The notes below the pieces were generated by a model. That model did not search any database, had not been told where the DNA came from, and was given only the letters and a program-made list of their open reading frames with translations. 64,000 nt of DNA from NCBI GenBank assembly GCA_030998225.1, contig JAPYXD010000704.1, positions 7,936,001-8,000,000 of the forward strand, given 5' to 3'. Positions within the stretch are counted from its first letter, which is position 1, and every line of letters starts with the position of its first letter. Shown one piece after another: positions 20,691 through 31,093 of the stretch. The translations under genes and the position numbers were made by a program. This DNA is from Diplolepis rosae (lineage: Eukaryota; Arthropoda; Insecta; Hymenoptera; Diplolepididae).

Positions 20691-21404
20691 AAACATTTAA
20701 AGCAGTCCAATTATGATTCTGCGATCACATATGAATAAGCAGGTGTAGGAATAAGCAGGTGTAGGAATAAAAACAATAATTTTATTTTTCAGCGATAAAA
20801 ACTATAACGTTGTAACATCGTCTACTTGTCATTGAAGGCAGTGCAGTGGTTCAAAATTGGCGGAACGTCTCCACTGCCAGGATTGGCTATTGGTAGAAGT
20901 GAGATAAAAGTAATTGTGCATTATTACGTTTTAAATTTAAATAATTATAATTCAGTCAAGAAATTTAATCAAATGATTATTAATTAGGTGAGTTCGGAAT
21001 TTTTGTCACTGGGTATATTATCGGAGGTTCACTAGTCGCGTATCAGATAGCATACGTTGTCGACAGGTGTCCTCGTAGACAATTTCAAACTATTATATCG
21101 CAAATAATGCAATTCAATTCAAATATTTGAAGAATTTGAAAATCCTTCCGTGGATAAAACACGCTTTCGACTTTTTTAAAATTTGTTAATAAGTTTATTA
21201 AATTATAAAATTAACTTTATTTGATTTGAAATAATATTGTTTGGAGTTTTTTAAGATTTAGACTAATTTTATTAAATTCATATATAAAATTTAAATGTTT
21301 ATTTTATTTATTTAATAATTTCTTTTATCTATATTTATATTTATATATATATATATATATATAAATCTACCGCTATGTTCATCGTAAAGTTGTTCAATAT
21401 TTAG
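20691..21404. other. Unassigned AT-rich sequence ending in a (TA)n run
   Basis: No gene seen. A (TA)n microsatellite lies at about 21343-21363, about 40 bp before the LINE fragment that follows. Confidence 0.45.
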
Positions 21405-22085
21405 GGCGGAGCTCCGGAGGTTGAGGGGTGGAAATTGAAATTTCTACAGCTCAACTTCGGGAGAGGAAAGGGAGCGCAGGACCTTCTGATGCAGACTGCC
21501 AGGGAGACGGGGGCCGATGTGTTGCTCATTTGTGAGCAACTCAAATGGTCCGAAAACTCTGCTTGGTACCAGGATACATTACGGAGGGCTGGGATTCTTG
21601 TTTGTAGCCCTAAGTTGAGCATCAGGGATTTTCTGGAGACCGACGCGGGGTTCGTTTGGGTCGAGGTGGTTGGGGTACGTGTGCACAGCTTCTACTTTTC
21701 TCCCAACGACCCTTTCAAGATCTTCGAGACCCAGATCCTTCTCCTTGAGGAAAGCCTCAGAAAGGCTAGTGGGCGCACCCTTATTGTGGGCGGCTTTAAC
21801 AGTAAGTCGCGCGAGTGGGCAGAAGCCCGTCTGGATAGGAGGGGAATCTTGGTCGGCGAGATGGTCGCTAGAAATAATCTGATTGTATTGAATCGGGGCA
21901 GAGATTTTACGTTCAGACGAGGAGCGTGGGGGGGGGGGGTCGATTATCGACCTCACGATTTCCGCGCCCCGTCTTGCCTCAAGGATAGGTGACTGGTGTG
22001 TCGTCGAGGTAATAACCTTGAGTGACCACCAGTGCATTGAGTTCAGCATCCAGGAACGGAGTCACCCAGTGAATTTGGGAAGGGG
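21405..22085 (+). pseudogene. R1-clade LINE fragment 4: endonuclease domain only
   Basis: The 185-codon frame from 21435 matches the ORF2 endonuclease of the other copies: KFLQLNFGRGKGAQDLLMQT, ADVLLICEQLKWSENSAWY, a degraded GGFNSKS (GGDFNSKS in copy 3), then frame loss near a G-run at 21930. Similarity continues in another frame to about 22080 (AIEFS-type region). It begins abruptly within ORF2 and ends before the RT. It is more diverged from copy 3 than copies 1 and 2 are, indicating an older insertion or another subfamily. Confidence 0.85.
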
Positions 22086-24395
22086 TGGTAAGGTGAGGAG
22101 CTGGACATGACTGGCTACTGTCTAGACAGGGCTGTCCTGTACGCGATATTAATGCCTAAGATATTAGTGTGTACACTCTGGAAATGAGTGGTTCATGTCT
22201 AGCGAGGACACAGTCATGTCTTTTTTCAATTTTCGTCTTCGGACATAAACCACTTCTTTCCGGACGCTACTGAGTCATGTTTTTTTTTCTCAATGTACTT
22301 GTATACTAAATTCACTACAGAAATTTCTAACAGTGTAGGGTAGATAGCAAAACAAATGTGCATGTTATGCACGAATAAGTTTAACTAACTTAATCTTGAT
22401 TGGAGCTGTGTTTCTTCCGATTATAGAGAAACCTTTGGTTTGACAAGACATCGGCGGTGCTCTTAACTGCTTCAACCTAAGAGGATTCTGACGGTGTTAA
22501 GGCTCTGCTTGCGTAAAATTCGCAGGACCGCAACTGCATGCGACTAAATAAACACGTTTAGCCGATGCACATGCATTGCCCACTTTCGGTCGACCTCGCA
22601 TAAATTCTGCTAGGATGATCTTGTACGAAATCTCAGAGGAAAACGAATGAAATCCCACTGACTGATGATCCTTCCTAAATAACAAACCATCCACGAATTT
22701 CCACGGTTTCGCTTTTAAATCCCGATATTTGAAATTAAATTGAATCAGTTTGAAATTAGGTTGCAGCAAAAGAGGACATTACTGGAATAAGAACTAAAAT
22801 CTAGTGATAACTTAGAAATAAGGGGGTATTCTAGAGAAAAGGGTACTTCTTCATAACTTGTTATTTGCAGTGCAATTAAATCTCCGGAAATCAAAAGGAG
22901 ATGTGCCCGAAATGCCGTAGGTTTAGATGGCCCCTGGGAAGTTCCTTTTCCATTTTAAATTTTTAACACTTTCAAATCACATATGCTAAAAGAAAATTCG
23001 AACTTGCACATTTTAAGTCTTATGAAAAAATTAGTTGATCCACTTATTTCACGAGATAATCAAGAAATTTTGACTTTCTTTCTCATTCAGAAAATTATTA
23101 ATTTTGTACTTAAGGGTGTCCATCTGTGTACCGGCGGTACTTTGAGCGCTTTTTCAGGAATTTTGAGGGAGTAAACACTATTATGCAGATGAACTAACGA
23201 CACACTCATAATAGTTTCTAAATTAGTAGTATAAGAAATTGAAATTTTTATTTGAATTAATAATCATAATATTCTCCAAATTAATAATTATTATTATTTG
23301 GAGAAAACTTTATCTCTTAAAAATGTGTTGGATCTATAAAAAAATTCGACGGAATAATATTTGCATTATTATTTTACTGTCCGCTTTAGCCTTCAAATTT
23401 TGCGCTGGGAACGTCAACACGTGCGCATCGTGATATTTATTTGATACCTGAAAATTAAAAAAAAAAACTTCTTTGAATCTTGCTATGAATTTTTCGCGAC
23501 AATTTATTTCATATTTCTTTTTGAATTTGCTTCATTCCCAAAATGTTCGAAAATATTACATTATTTCCTCCACACCTTGAAGACGAATTTTCATACAATT
23601 TCAAAAACGAGAATTCGAAATTATGCAAGTGCTGTTGGTTCCTCTACATTACAATGCACAGTTCTTAAAAATTATTTTGAAAAATATATTTTAGTTAAGA
23701 ATTTATAGTAGTGACTTGTATTCACCAAAAAAAATTTTTTCTGAATGCAGAAGAAAGTAATATTTTTTTGATTATCTTGAAAACTAACAGATATGATTAA
23801 TTTGTTTTAATCAGTATTTACTGAAAAATATTGAATAAAAACAGACAAAAAGTGATGAATTGAAAGTGATTAAAAATGTTTAAATTAAGTCCGTGCAGAT
23901 AGTACGTAGCTTTTTTCTTCTCTTGAAAAATCCCGTTTTCCGTCAAAGATGTACTCAAGTCAGTGTACGTTTAAGCAAATTACTTTGAATTTATATCATT
24001 TGCTTGAATGGCCTTTCCGTTGTGTTTTGTTGTAAAAATTTTTGGTCGACGTTTCGACCAAGTTTTTTATCCTCATCAAGATTAAAAATTAGAAACAGTA
24101 TAAGAAGTATAAATATAAAGAGTAATTGAAGTAAATAATGATTCGAACATGCCATTGGAATTTCCTTTTTCAAAATTCTCTAGTTGGATAATTTTGAAAA
24201 AGGAAATTAAAAAAAACGGGATTCCAAAGACAAAAGGAAACTTCATTTACTTAAGGCTCTGTTGGCGTTAAGGGACACGTTCTCACCGTAATACTCGCGT
24301 TTCGCGCTGGATTTTATGTTTTATATTCATCAGAACCACACTTGTATTTAATGGGTTGGTAACAAAGTAATTTCTTTTTTTTTTCACGATTTTGA
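22086..24395. other. 2.3 kb with no recognised gene
   Basis: I see only short, unsupported open frames, such as a 90-codon minus frame at 22497-22769 with no motif I know. No TIR element or tandem repeat was evident. Confidence 0.4.
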
Positions 24396-24399
24396 AAGC

Positions 24400-24864
24400 A
24401 AGTTTATTAATACATAACCTGCTTTTGATGAATGTCGGCTTTTGATGTCGATTGTGGAGGCTCATCTCGCTTGCTCCATGATCTTTTACACACGACGTTA
24501 TCATAAGAACCTATTCTTTATAGCCCGTTATGATTCGCTTCAAAAATGGATTAGTTTCGTTACGTTCCAACACTGAATCGCAAACGAAAATTCGTTTGGT
24601 GAGATGAATTTCGTTGAATTATTTTTATTTATTATCGAGCTTATTAACGCAACCAAGTTGTTTTAAATGTCGTTCAACGCATGTACATGATATGTTGAGC
24701 TTTTCTCCGGAAAAAAAACGAGCAAACCAATTCTGGCACTGGTGTCCTGTTAAAGATTTTTCACCATAAACGTCATACAACTTGTCCCGAAATTGCACTG
24801 AGCTTTTACCTTTACGGAAGTAATAAATTAAAGTGTGACGAAAATTACCGTCTGAAATTTCCAT
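24400..24864 (-). pseudogene. Mariner transposase, N-terminal half
   Basis: The frame from 24864 begins like a mariner transposase (MEISDGNFRHTLIYYF, then YGEKSLTGHQCQNWFARF, VERHLKQLG). It lacks the linker normally present after FSGEKLN. Beyond a stop, a shifted frame continues with LKRIITGYKE, where the first catalytic Asp (ITGDE in functional relatives) is Tyr, and HQKPTFIKSRLCI. It ends near 24400. It is inactive. It lies just downstream, in its own orientation, of a separate mariner C-terminal half. Confidence 0.75.
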
Positions 24865-24924
24865 TTCAAATCAATGCAAAACAATAAATAAACAAAAAAC
24901 TTGAAACTTTTTTTACTGAATAAT

Positions 24925-25413
24925 CTATGAGAACTTGTAAAACGATTTATCCTTGGCCTCGAAATAAGCGTTCGTTTCGGTGATGACTTCCTTGTTGGAG
25001 TAGAATCTCTTTCCTTGGATCATTTTTTTGAGGTCTGCAAACAAGTAGTAGTCGCTGGGGGCCAGATCCGGTGAATATTGTGGGTACGGAAGCAATTCGA
25101 AGCTCAATTCCTTCAATTTGGCTATGGTAGCCAGCGACTTGTGACACGGCGCATTATCTTGGTGAAAGAGCACTTTTTTCTTCTTCATTTGGAGCCGTTT
25201 CTCACCGATTTCGTTCTTCAAACGCATTAGTTAGCCAATGTAACGTTCGCTATTGATCGTCTTACCTTTTTCAAGGTAGTCGATGAACAATACTGCATGA
25301 GCATCCCAAAATACTGAGGCCATAACCTTACCGGCCCAAATTTGCGTTTTTGGCCGCTTTGGCCTCTTCTCACCGACTGCAGTCCACTCGGCTGACGACC
25401 GCTTTGAATACAA
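24925..25413 (-). pseudogene. Mariner (DD34D) transposase, catalytic half
   Basis: One frame reads through a single stop at 25231-25233. MASVFWDAHAVLFIDYLEKG carries the first catalytic Asp (FWD), VLFHQDNAPCHKS the second, and YSPDLAPSDYYLF the third, 34 residues later. It ends YFEAKDKSFYKFS, so about 25 C-terminal residues are lost. It ends about 60 bp before a second mariner N-terminal half on the same strand, so the pair is two truncated copies or one rearranged copy. Confidence 0.85.
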
Positions 25414-26030
25414 ATAAATTGAATTGGATAAAATAAAGAGAAGAACATTGAAAAATATAGCTGTGAATTACGATTCACAAAAAAATAGATAAAGATATAC
25501 ATTTTTGTTCAGGATTGTGGAACCATCTGTTTTTCGAAGATTGCTTGAATTATCTTAATTTCAATTCTGTATGTGATAAAATTTGCACTCTTAACAAATT
25601 GAAGGCTATCAAAATTATCTTTGAAATGAGCCCAGAATGAAGCAATTTCATTAAAAGTTAAAAAGTTATTGTAAAAAAGTCGAAATTGCAATGTTTTCTA
25701 TAATTTTAAAAAACTTTCGAAATAATCAATATTTTCTAATGTTCTTGAGCTCATTTTAAAGCTAAGATTCTACAGAATTGCAGTAAATTATAATTATAAA
25801 CGTATAACTTTTTTCTTGCATAATAAAAATTTCCTAGGGTTGAAAGTCGCGGTTTCAACCCGCTCCACAGTTACAGCCAATCAAATTCTCAAAAGAGTTG
25901 CTATGAAAAATAGTATACATTACTCGAAACAAATCACAGCGAAAGTATTTCATGTGATTGCGGCCCTCGTTTCACTCGGGCAGCAAACTTCACACTCATG
26001 CAATCGCTCTGTTTCGCCCCTTGTAATGTA
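25414..26030. other. Unassigned spacer
   Basis: No coding or repeat structure recognised between the mariner relic and the DD41D foldback element. Confidence 0.45.
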
Positions 26031-26134
26031 CAGGGTGGGCCATATAAAATTTTAAATTTTAAAAGTCAATAAAAAAAAACGGCTTGATATTTTTCAAAGG
26101 TCTAACATTTATTTGAAAGGTTGTTTTATGAAAT

Positions 26135-26347
26135 TTATTTGTGGAAAATAATGTCGGACAAATGACCACCACGGCTGAGTTTACAGTAGCTTATCCGATC
26201 CACCCAATTTTGGAGTACTTTCTCGATGATCTCTGGCCTTATAGCAGCAACAGCAGCTTGAATCTCGTACTTTTTATCTTGAATTGTTTCTGGATGGTTG
26301 GCGTAACATTTATCTTTAACAGCTCCCCACAGAAAATGCCAATGCAC
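26135..26347 (-). pseudogene. Inverted duplicate of the DD41D transposase C-terminus
   Basis: Minus-strand frame HFLWGAVKDKCYANHPETIQ to GGHLSDIIFHK, about 90% identical by eye to the plus-strand C-terminus at 26660-26860. It exists because the element carries its 3' end twice in opposite orientation. Confidence 0.88.
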
Positions 26348-26860
26348 TCAGCACGAGTCCCTGTATGGTGCGGATTTTGGTCGGGTGGAATCATCGGCCC
26401 ATTTTTCTTCGAAAATGAAGAAGGAACCGCCGTAACCATCAATGGTGAGCGATATCGCGCAATGTTATCCAAATTTTTCTTCAAGCAAATTGAAGAGGAA
26501 GACTTGGACAATATTTGGTTCCAGCAGGACGGCGCTACGTGCCATACAGCAAACGCTACACTTAATCTTTTACGCCCTATCTTCGAAAATTGCATAATCA
26601 GCAAAAGAGGTGATGTGAATTGGCCTCCCAGAAGCTGCGATTTAACTCCGTTGGATTATTTTCTGTGGGGAGCTGTTAAAGATAAATGTTACGCCAACCA
26701 TCTAGAAACAATTCAAGATCTAAAGTACCAGATTCAAGCTGTTGTTACTGCCATAAGGCCTGAAATCATCGAGAAAGTACTCCAAAATTGGGTGGATCGG
26801 ATAAGCTACTGTAAACTCAGCCGTGGTGGTCATTTGTCCGAAATTGTTTTCCGTAAATAA
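26338..26860 (+). pseudogene. DD41D transposase, central and C-terminal part
   Basis: VWCGFWSGGIIGPFFFENEE is followed by QQDGATCHTA (second catalytic Asp) and NWPPRSCDLTPLDYFLWG. The Asp of PLD lies 41 residues after the first of this pair, the spacing called DD41D and seen in rosa-type mariners. The C-terminus continues to LSRGGHLSEIVFRK and a stop at 26860. The first catalytic Asp and the DNA-binding domain are absent. A longer open frame starts at 26141, but its first 65 codons are antisense to the left arm and are not transposase. Confidence 0.85.
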
Positions 26861-27114
26861 ATTTCATAAAACAACCTTTCAAACAAATGTTAGACCTTTG
26901 AAAAATATCAAGCCGTTTTTGTTTATTGATTTCCTAAATTAAAAATTTCATATGGCCCACCCTGTACTATTTCACTCGCATAATTTAAATTAGGATAATT
27001 TAAGCAATTATCAAGAAACAGGTGGGCCCACAATTCTGAGCGGTAGTGTAGGTCAATATACGAGAGATAGGCTGAGATCAGGAGAAGAGGATTGAGTTCC
27101 CCTTGCTTCTGACG

Positions 27115-27516
27115 TTTCGGGTGGTTAATTAACGTGAGTCCCCTTGCCTGTCATTATTGCTATTAGTGTTACGAGCAGCCACGGAGTAACTGTTTCTCGT
27201 GAGATGGCTGCGCAGGCTCTCCGAATCCTTTCCATCAGATCTTCTCTTGTTGTGAGTCGCTGAGCAAAAACTACATTTTTAATATAAACCCATGCAAAGA
27301 AATCAGGTGATGTTAGATCTGGTGAGCAGGGGGGTCATTTGAATGGACCTCCTCGTCCAATCCATCTCTCATTGAAATTTAAGTTCAAAAACTCATGTAC
27401 GATGAGTGCAAAATGTGTCGGAGCACCATCTTCTTGAAGCCACATTCTTTGTCTTGCTGCTAAGTCAACGTTCTCCAATAGTCCAGGTAAATGGTACCTT
27501 AACAACTCTAAGTAAG
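27115..27516 (-). pseudogene. Second DD41D-type mariner transposase relic
   Basis: Reading the minus strand from about 27516 gives RMWLQEDGAPTHFALIVHEF (second catalytic Asp), then WIGRGGPFK, a TGA in place of the Trp seen in relatives, PPCSPDLTSPDFFAW (third Asp, 41 residues on) and RACAAIS. Its sequence differs clearly from the 26 kb element, so it is another subfamily. No TIRs were found. The 5' half is missing. Confidence 0.75.
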
Positions 27517-29091
27517 TGTGTCGATCAAAGTTTCTATCAAAGAAGTTGTTGTAACGCTAAATGTAAGGACAACGTGTCTTTTATTTTTGTAACTAGTCAC
27601 AGAGAAGTGACATTGTTAAGATTGTCACTTTTATAACTACATAGCTATAATTATAGATATAGATTATATATATACAAAAAAAATGTATCCGAGCACAGCG
27701 TTCAATTTAAAAAAAATCGTCTTGACCTTCAAGTCACCTTGAAAATTGACCTGAATGTCATGATGGTGAAGGTGATGTACACCTTAACATTTCATCGACT
27801 TTTGTGAAGCATCTTCAACGTTTGTTTATCCCGAAAACTAACACATTTCAGAAAAAGGGCATTTGGTCGTTTCTCAGACATTTGACCTTAACTTATTACC
27901 TTTCCAAGGTCACAAAAACCATTTTTTCACACGTCATTTTTGACGTCAAATTCCCCGCTCTTTTCAAATCCACAGTCAAAAATAGATGTTCTCTTTGAGA
28001 AAAGGGTCTTACCTTCATTTGATTTTGAAAATTGACCTCAAGGTCAAAATTAATGCTACAGTCAAATGTCCTCCTCGGTCCTGGTCAACCTTTTTCCGAA
28101 CCATTTTTTCGTAGATAAAGTATTTTAGAAAATATTTAGGATTATAGATTAAAATGGGTCACCGTATGTGTTAATTTGGATTAACAAGAGATAGTAAGAG
28201 ATAGTGGTGAATAGAAAAGAGATAAAAATAGATACAGGTGGATAGATCAGGAGTAGGTTGAAATAAAGAGAATAGAGTTGAAAGAGATAGGCATCAATCT
28301 GGATTGGCAAAGAGGTATAAAGAAAACATGTTCCTTATCTTTTTCTGTCTTGGAGATAGAAAACGATTAAAATTGATAGTATTTCTATCTCTTTACTTCA
28401 ATCACGGAACGTTATCTATCATTTTCATTCCATATTATTATGTCTTTACGTTATTTAAATCTATTATATTACTGCATTTTAATTATCAAAGTAATGAATC
28501 CAAAATTTGTTCAATCTCCTAATTTTTTTTAAGTCCCTTGATGGAAATATTTCGACATTTTACTCAACCGGCGGCGACGCTAGATATCGGCATCTTTATT
28601 TTACTAATTGTAACTCTGTTCCGACTGAATACATATTCAGCAGGAATGCTGGAGTGTTGTGAATTCATCGGCAGGATACCACGATAATATTAATAATTCC
28701 TAGTTGAATATCACTTGCTTTCTCGCATCCCACATATTAGAATTGGTTTCCAGGTTCGCTGGGTGAGTTTTGTGGAAAAGGAAGGGAGGGTTTTGGTACA
28801 TCCGGCTACGTTTATTTGCATCTCTATGTTGCTGTCGTTCCTGCTGTTGTTTTGTGCCACGAAATTTATGGTATTGGTGCTTCACGTTAATATTAATACG
28901 ACAGTAGCGCCGATACCTGGGAGTGTCACATGTACCTGTAATTCTCCTACATAACACTCATATATCCTGTTAATTCTACACTTACAGAAGTTTCGTGTTA
29001 CTCACTTCAATCATTAAAAATTTTCTGAATATTCGATTGATACAAACTGATCAACACTCAAACATTCAACTCATTCAAATTCACATTTATA
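27517..29091. other. No gene; GGTCA-rich repeat at 27.7-28.1 kb
   Basis: Between about 27718 and 28090 the hexamer TGACCT/AGGTCA and near variants recur, with GAAAATTGACCT at both ends. It looks like a decayed dispersed repeat. The remainder is AT-rich and unassigned. Confidence 0.4.
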
Positions 29092-29105
29092 ATATAACAT
29101 TTTGC
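29092..29105. repeat. Target-site duplication of LINE copy 2 (left)
   Basis: ATATAACATTTTGC occurs here and at 34109-34122, bracketing the plus-strand element. Confidence 0.92.
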
Positions 29106-29924
29106 CCTCCCCTTGGACTGCGACCTTGACGAAGTCCTTCTCTTGGCCTTGCCAAAAAAGGACGGGCGGGGAGGCTTAGCATACGGCCCTAGGGCCATGG
29201 AGGTTGTAGTGTCCGGATGAATCGGCGATCAAATGCAGGGGGCTCTATGGAGGTGCATCTTCCCATTGCGTGAAGGGTGCCCTATAAACGGGTCTATCCC
29301 AGGGTGAAAGCGGGGGACGCTATAGACGCGTCTATCCCCATGCATGGAGAAGGATGTATGCCCCAGGCAGCGGCGCTGAAAATGAGTCTGCGAGTGCCTG
29401 TGAGGAATGAATGAACTGAATGAATGTCAGCGCCGCATGAAAGTGATATGTGTCCTTCGAATGTGAGAGAAGACCCTATAGACGGGCTCTCTCTTGAATG
29501 AGGCAAAGAGCGAATGAGTGTATGGAATCGCCTGCGGGACACTGCGAGCCACCGCAGTCTGTGACCAAGAACAGTCCAAACGATCGTTTCCGTATGGCGT
29601 CCTACTGAGAGTGCTTAGTCGCCGAGTGGTGTCTTACCCGGCCCACGAGGAGGCGAGATTGCTGTGAGCCTAGCTCCGCCGAGGTGGTGTGCCATGCGGG
29701 ATCAGAAGTCAGCCCCTTCGGGACCTTGATCAGGTAGTGCGTATTGAACACAGGTGTCGGAGCCTCTGTTGCCTCGAGCGAGTCCTGTATGTCCGTGTAT
29801 TCCGGGACCGGCTAAGCGGAGGTCGGACCTCAGGGAACTGGGGTAGGACTTTGGTCCGAGGGTACACCCGTTCCCAACTATTTCGACACGCTCCTCTACG
29901 CTCGATGCGCTGGTAAAAAGATTT
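29106..29924 (+). promoter_or_regulatory. 5' leader of LINE copy 2, with CTATAGACG-type repeats
   Basis: The GC-rich leader carries recurring words: CTATAAACGGGTCTATCCC, CTATAGACGCGTCTATCCC and CTATAGACGGGCTC. Copy 1 has three similar words, including one that is mutated here. Non-LTR elements usually have an internal promoter in this region. That function is inferred, not seen. Confidence 0.5.
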
Positions 29925-31093
29925 ATGGAAAAAAAGGAAAAAATTGTGGGGAAAGTGGATTTGGGTGCTTCTCCAGGAGCTGAGGGATGGGAAGACGTCC
30001 TTCAGCTCCTGAAGGAGCAAAATGAAAAAATGGAAAAGTTAGCCAGGGCCCTCAGCGATATCCAACAGGGTGTGCTGAGAAATAACCCTGGCTTCGTTAA
30101 AGACTCGGTGAACGAGGCAACTGAGTTGTTGAGCGGTATGCTGAACACCCACAAGTTCCTATTAGAAAGTGGGGTGAGAATCCAAAAAAAAAATGGAATC
30201 CCACCCCGCCATGACGAAATTGGGTATCTTTCAGAGACCACTCTTGGCGTCTCTGTGAGATACCCCAAAAATCAGGTGATGGGGCAAAAGAGATCCGCAA
30301 CCTCCCCCCCTCTGGAAAAAACTCCTAAGAGGGGAAAAGCTGGCTCTTTGTCCTCTTATGCCCATGTGGCCACGAGCCAACCCCCGTATAAAGAAGGGGA
30401 CTGGCATGTAGTCACAAAGAAAAGAAATGAAAAAAAAAGAAAAAAAAAAGAAGAAAAAAAGGAGAAAAGGGCGGAGGACCCTGCGCAAAAAGCGCAAGGG
30501 ACTACCGCCACGCTTAAGCTGAAGCGCTCCGCATCCACCAGGTCGGGCGACGCCATGAACGTATCGGCGAAGGACGGCCAGTCCTACGCCAACATCTGGA
30601 AGGAAAGAAGGAAGAGGTCGTTAATAGCTTGTGCTTGGCACTTGGCAGACCGGCACTCAACGGATCCTGCAGGCTCTTCACCTGCTTTGGTGGGGTGAAG
30701 ACTGCAGTGAACAGGCTGGCTAGGTCAGACGCCGCGCGTCTGCTTCAGCAAGGTAAATTGAGGATCGGGTGGGTTGCGTGCCGCATTCGCGAGCACTTGG
30801 AAGTCGCCCACTGCTTCAGGTGCCTTAGGTACGGCCACGGGTCCCGGGGCTGCAGCAACCCTGCCAGGAAAAACGCCTGTTGGAGTAGCGGCGCCACAGG
30901 ACACTTGGCCACGAGTTGTAAGACGCCACCAAGGTGCCTGACATGCGTAGACAGGGGCAACAAAGATGTCACCCATGTTTCAGGGAGCGGTTCCTGCCCG
31001 GTCTTCCGGGAAGAGCTTCGGAGTTTGAGAGGCAGGAATTTAAGTTCCTGCAGCTCAACGTCGGAAGAGGAAAGGATGCCCAGGACCTCCTGA
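29925..31093 (+). pseudogene. ORF1 of R1-clade copy 2 (frameshifted)
   Basis: ATG 29925 opens a 257-codon frame. It has a Lys-rich start, a helical stretch (LQLLKEQNEKMEKLARAL), a Ser/Thr/Pro region with SYAHVATSQPPYKEGDWHVV, a strongly basic KKR/KKE stretch, and the conserved SAKDGQSYANI. A deletion then removes the central segment found in copy 3. A second frame (30629-31093) gives FGGVKTAVNRL and the CCHC region. The first knuckle (FRCLRYGHGSRGC) is intact, but the second has CWSSGATGHLATSC, losing a zinc-binding Cys. The product would be an RNA-binding ORF1p-like protein. This copy is broken. Confidence 0.85.

Larger units (their letters stand above)
26031..26964. mobile_element. DD41D (rosa-like) mariner rebuilt as a foldback with 307-bp arms
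   Basis: The ends start CAGGGTGGGCCATAT on both sides and are flanked by TA (26029-26030 and 26965-26966). The right 307 bp (26658-26964) is the transposase 3' end plus the TIR. The left 307 bp (26031-26337) is an inverted copy of the same sequence, so it also encodes the transposase C-terminus on the minus strand. The 320 bp between them is the middle of the transposase on the plus strand. The 5' half of the parent element has been replaced by an inverted duplicate of its 3' end. Confidence 0.93.

Noticed and set aside
22497..22769. 90-codon minus frame ending CSCGPANFTQAEP as a conserved protein
   Set aside because: No recognisable domain and no supporting neighbours.
26141..26337. N-terminal 65 codons of the 239-codon plus frame as part of a transposase
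   Set aside because: They are the antisense of the inverted left arm and only happen to stay open.
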